Shown: positions 13,136 through 13,441 of the stretch, in pieces
Numbering within the stretch: the first letter of the stretch is position 1
Layout: every line of letters begins with the position of its first letter
Origin: Clostridia bacterium
GTDB taxonomy: Bacteria; Bacillota_A; Clostridia; Oscillospirales; CAG-272
Direction of reading: 5' to 3'
DNA length: 13,441 nucleotides
Assembly (NCBI GenBank): GCA_017452945.1
Contig: JAFTLD010000020.1
Span: 1-13,441, forward strand
The notes under the pieces: generated by a model
The model's database searches: none
Told to the model about the DNA's origin: nothing
What the model saw: only the letters and a program-made list of their open reading frames with translations
Position numbers and translations under genes: made by a program

Positions 13136-13441
13136 ATGAACAAAGCTGGAAAATTTATTTTTAACCTTTCGGGAGAGGCGGAATTTAAGTCCTTTTTGCC
13201 GTCGGTACTTCCGCCGGAGATTGAAATGGACGATGATATGGTCACCTTGCTCGTAAATGCAAATAAGCAATTATATGCACTCGAAAGTATATCTGCTTAC
13301 ATTCCGAGTATTAAACTGTTCACATCAATGTATGTGCGAAAAGAAGCATTGATGTCTTCCCAGATGGAAGGTACGCAGGCAACGCTTGAGGATGTGCTTG
13401 ATCCCACGATAGATAAAAACGTAAATTTAGATGTTTCGGAT
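13136..13441 (+). CDS. Fic-family protein, N-terminal part (partial)
   Basis: The first 102 residues of a gene that runs off the right edge. The ATG follows GGAGGTG (13124-13130) by 5 nt. The sequence has the N-terminal Fic domain pattern: LPPEIEMDDDMVTLLVNANK (25-44), LYALESISAYIPS, FTSMYVRKEALMSSQMEGTQ (62-81), then TLEDVLD. SSQMEG at 74-79 fits the (S/T)xxxE(G/N) inhibitory motif of class II Fic proteins, in which an N-terminal helix glutamate (E78) blocks productive ATP binding. Fic enzymes transfer AMP or other nucleotide parts onto target proteins. The catalytic HPFxxGNG motif is expected beyond the window and was not seen. In bacteria such genes are often near restriction or toxin-antitoxin loci, but nothing of that kind is visible here. 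Confidence 0.85.
   Translation, partial: MNKAGKFIFNLSGEAEFKSFLPSVLPPEIEMDDDMVTLLVNANKQLYALESISAYIPSIKLFTSMYVRKEALMSSQMEGTQATLEDVLDPTIDKNVNLDVSD

Noticed and set aside
1..13441. tRNA genes, complete rRNA genes, insertion sequences or riboswitches
   Set aside because: No cloverleaf, transposase frame or terminal inverted repeats, or recognised riboswitch core was seen on reading both strands.

Overview
The window looks like a chromosomal segment of a mid-GC Firmicute, most likely a gut or rumen Clostridia. The signs are strong AGGAGG-type ribosome binding sites, sigma-A promoters with a 17-nt spacer and often an extended -10, a compact trp operon, and LacI, Rrf2 and Fic families. Genus cannot be read from the sequence. 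All family calls are by motif recognition; no database search was run.

Region 1 (1-3080): the 3' end of a tryptophan operon on the + strand, trpC (5' end outside the window), trpF, trpB and trpA. Each gene overlaps the next by 4 or 8 bases, and the operon ends at an intrinsic terminator. Between trpA and the terminator lies a short stretch that resembles the 5' end of 23S rRNA.

Region 2 (3081-4579): two small genes with their own near-consensus promoters, a 92-aa PH/GRAM-like protein and a four-cysteine Rrf2-family regulator. They sit among intergenic sequence with several hairpins and possible remnants of a repeat or mobile element.

Region 3 (4580-12680): a divergent catabolic-type cassette. 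On the - strand a DMT/EamA transporter, a LacI-family regulator, a cytoplasmic GH38-like glycosidase and a lipoprotein solute-binding protein form one likely operon. On the + strand a phosphotriesterase-family hydrolase/lactonase and an SGNH hydrolase form the other. The 255-bp intergenic region holds two mirror-image promoters. Each -35 box overlaps a LacI-type palindrome (TAAAGCGGTTTA and TAAAGCGCTTTA), and the palindrome centres are 74 bp apart. The simplest reading is one sugar-responsive regulon controlled by the local LacI protein: capture by the lipoprotein, import, hydrolysis by GH38, and removal of ester or lactone groups by the other two enzymes. The substrate is unknown. No ABC permease, kinase or isomerase is present, so the pathway depends on genes elsewhere. 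This is the best candidate in the window for an undescribed system.

Region 4 (12681-13441): an AT-rich stretch carrying six TATTTCAATTT-type elements in both orientations plus related TTGAAATTTCAA-type palindromes. It contains a small ORF of unknown function and, at the right edge, the start of a Fic-family (AMP transferase type) gene with an N-terminal inhibitory motif. The Fic promoter is consensus, and its spacer holds one of the repeats.
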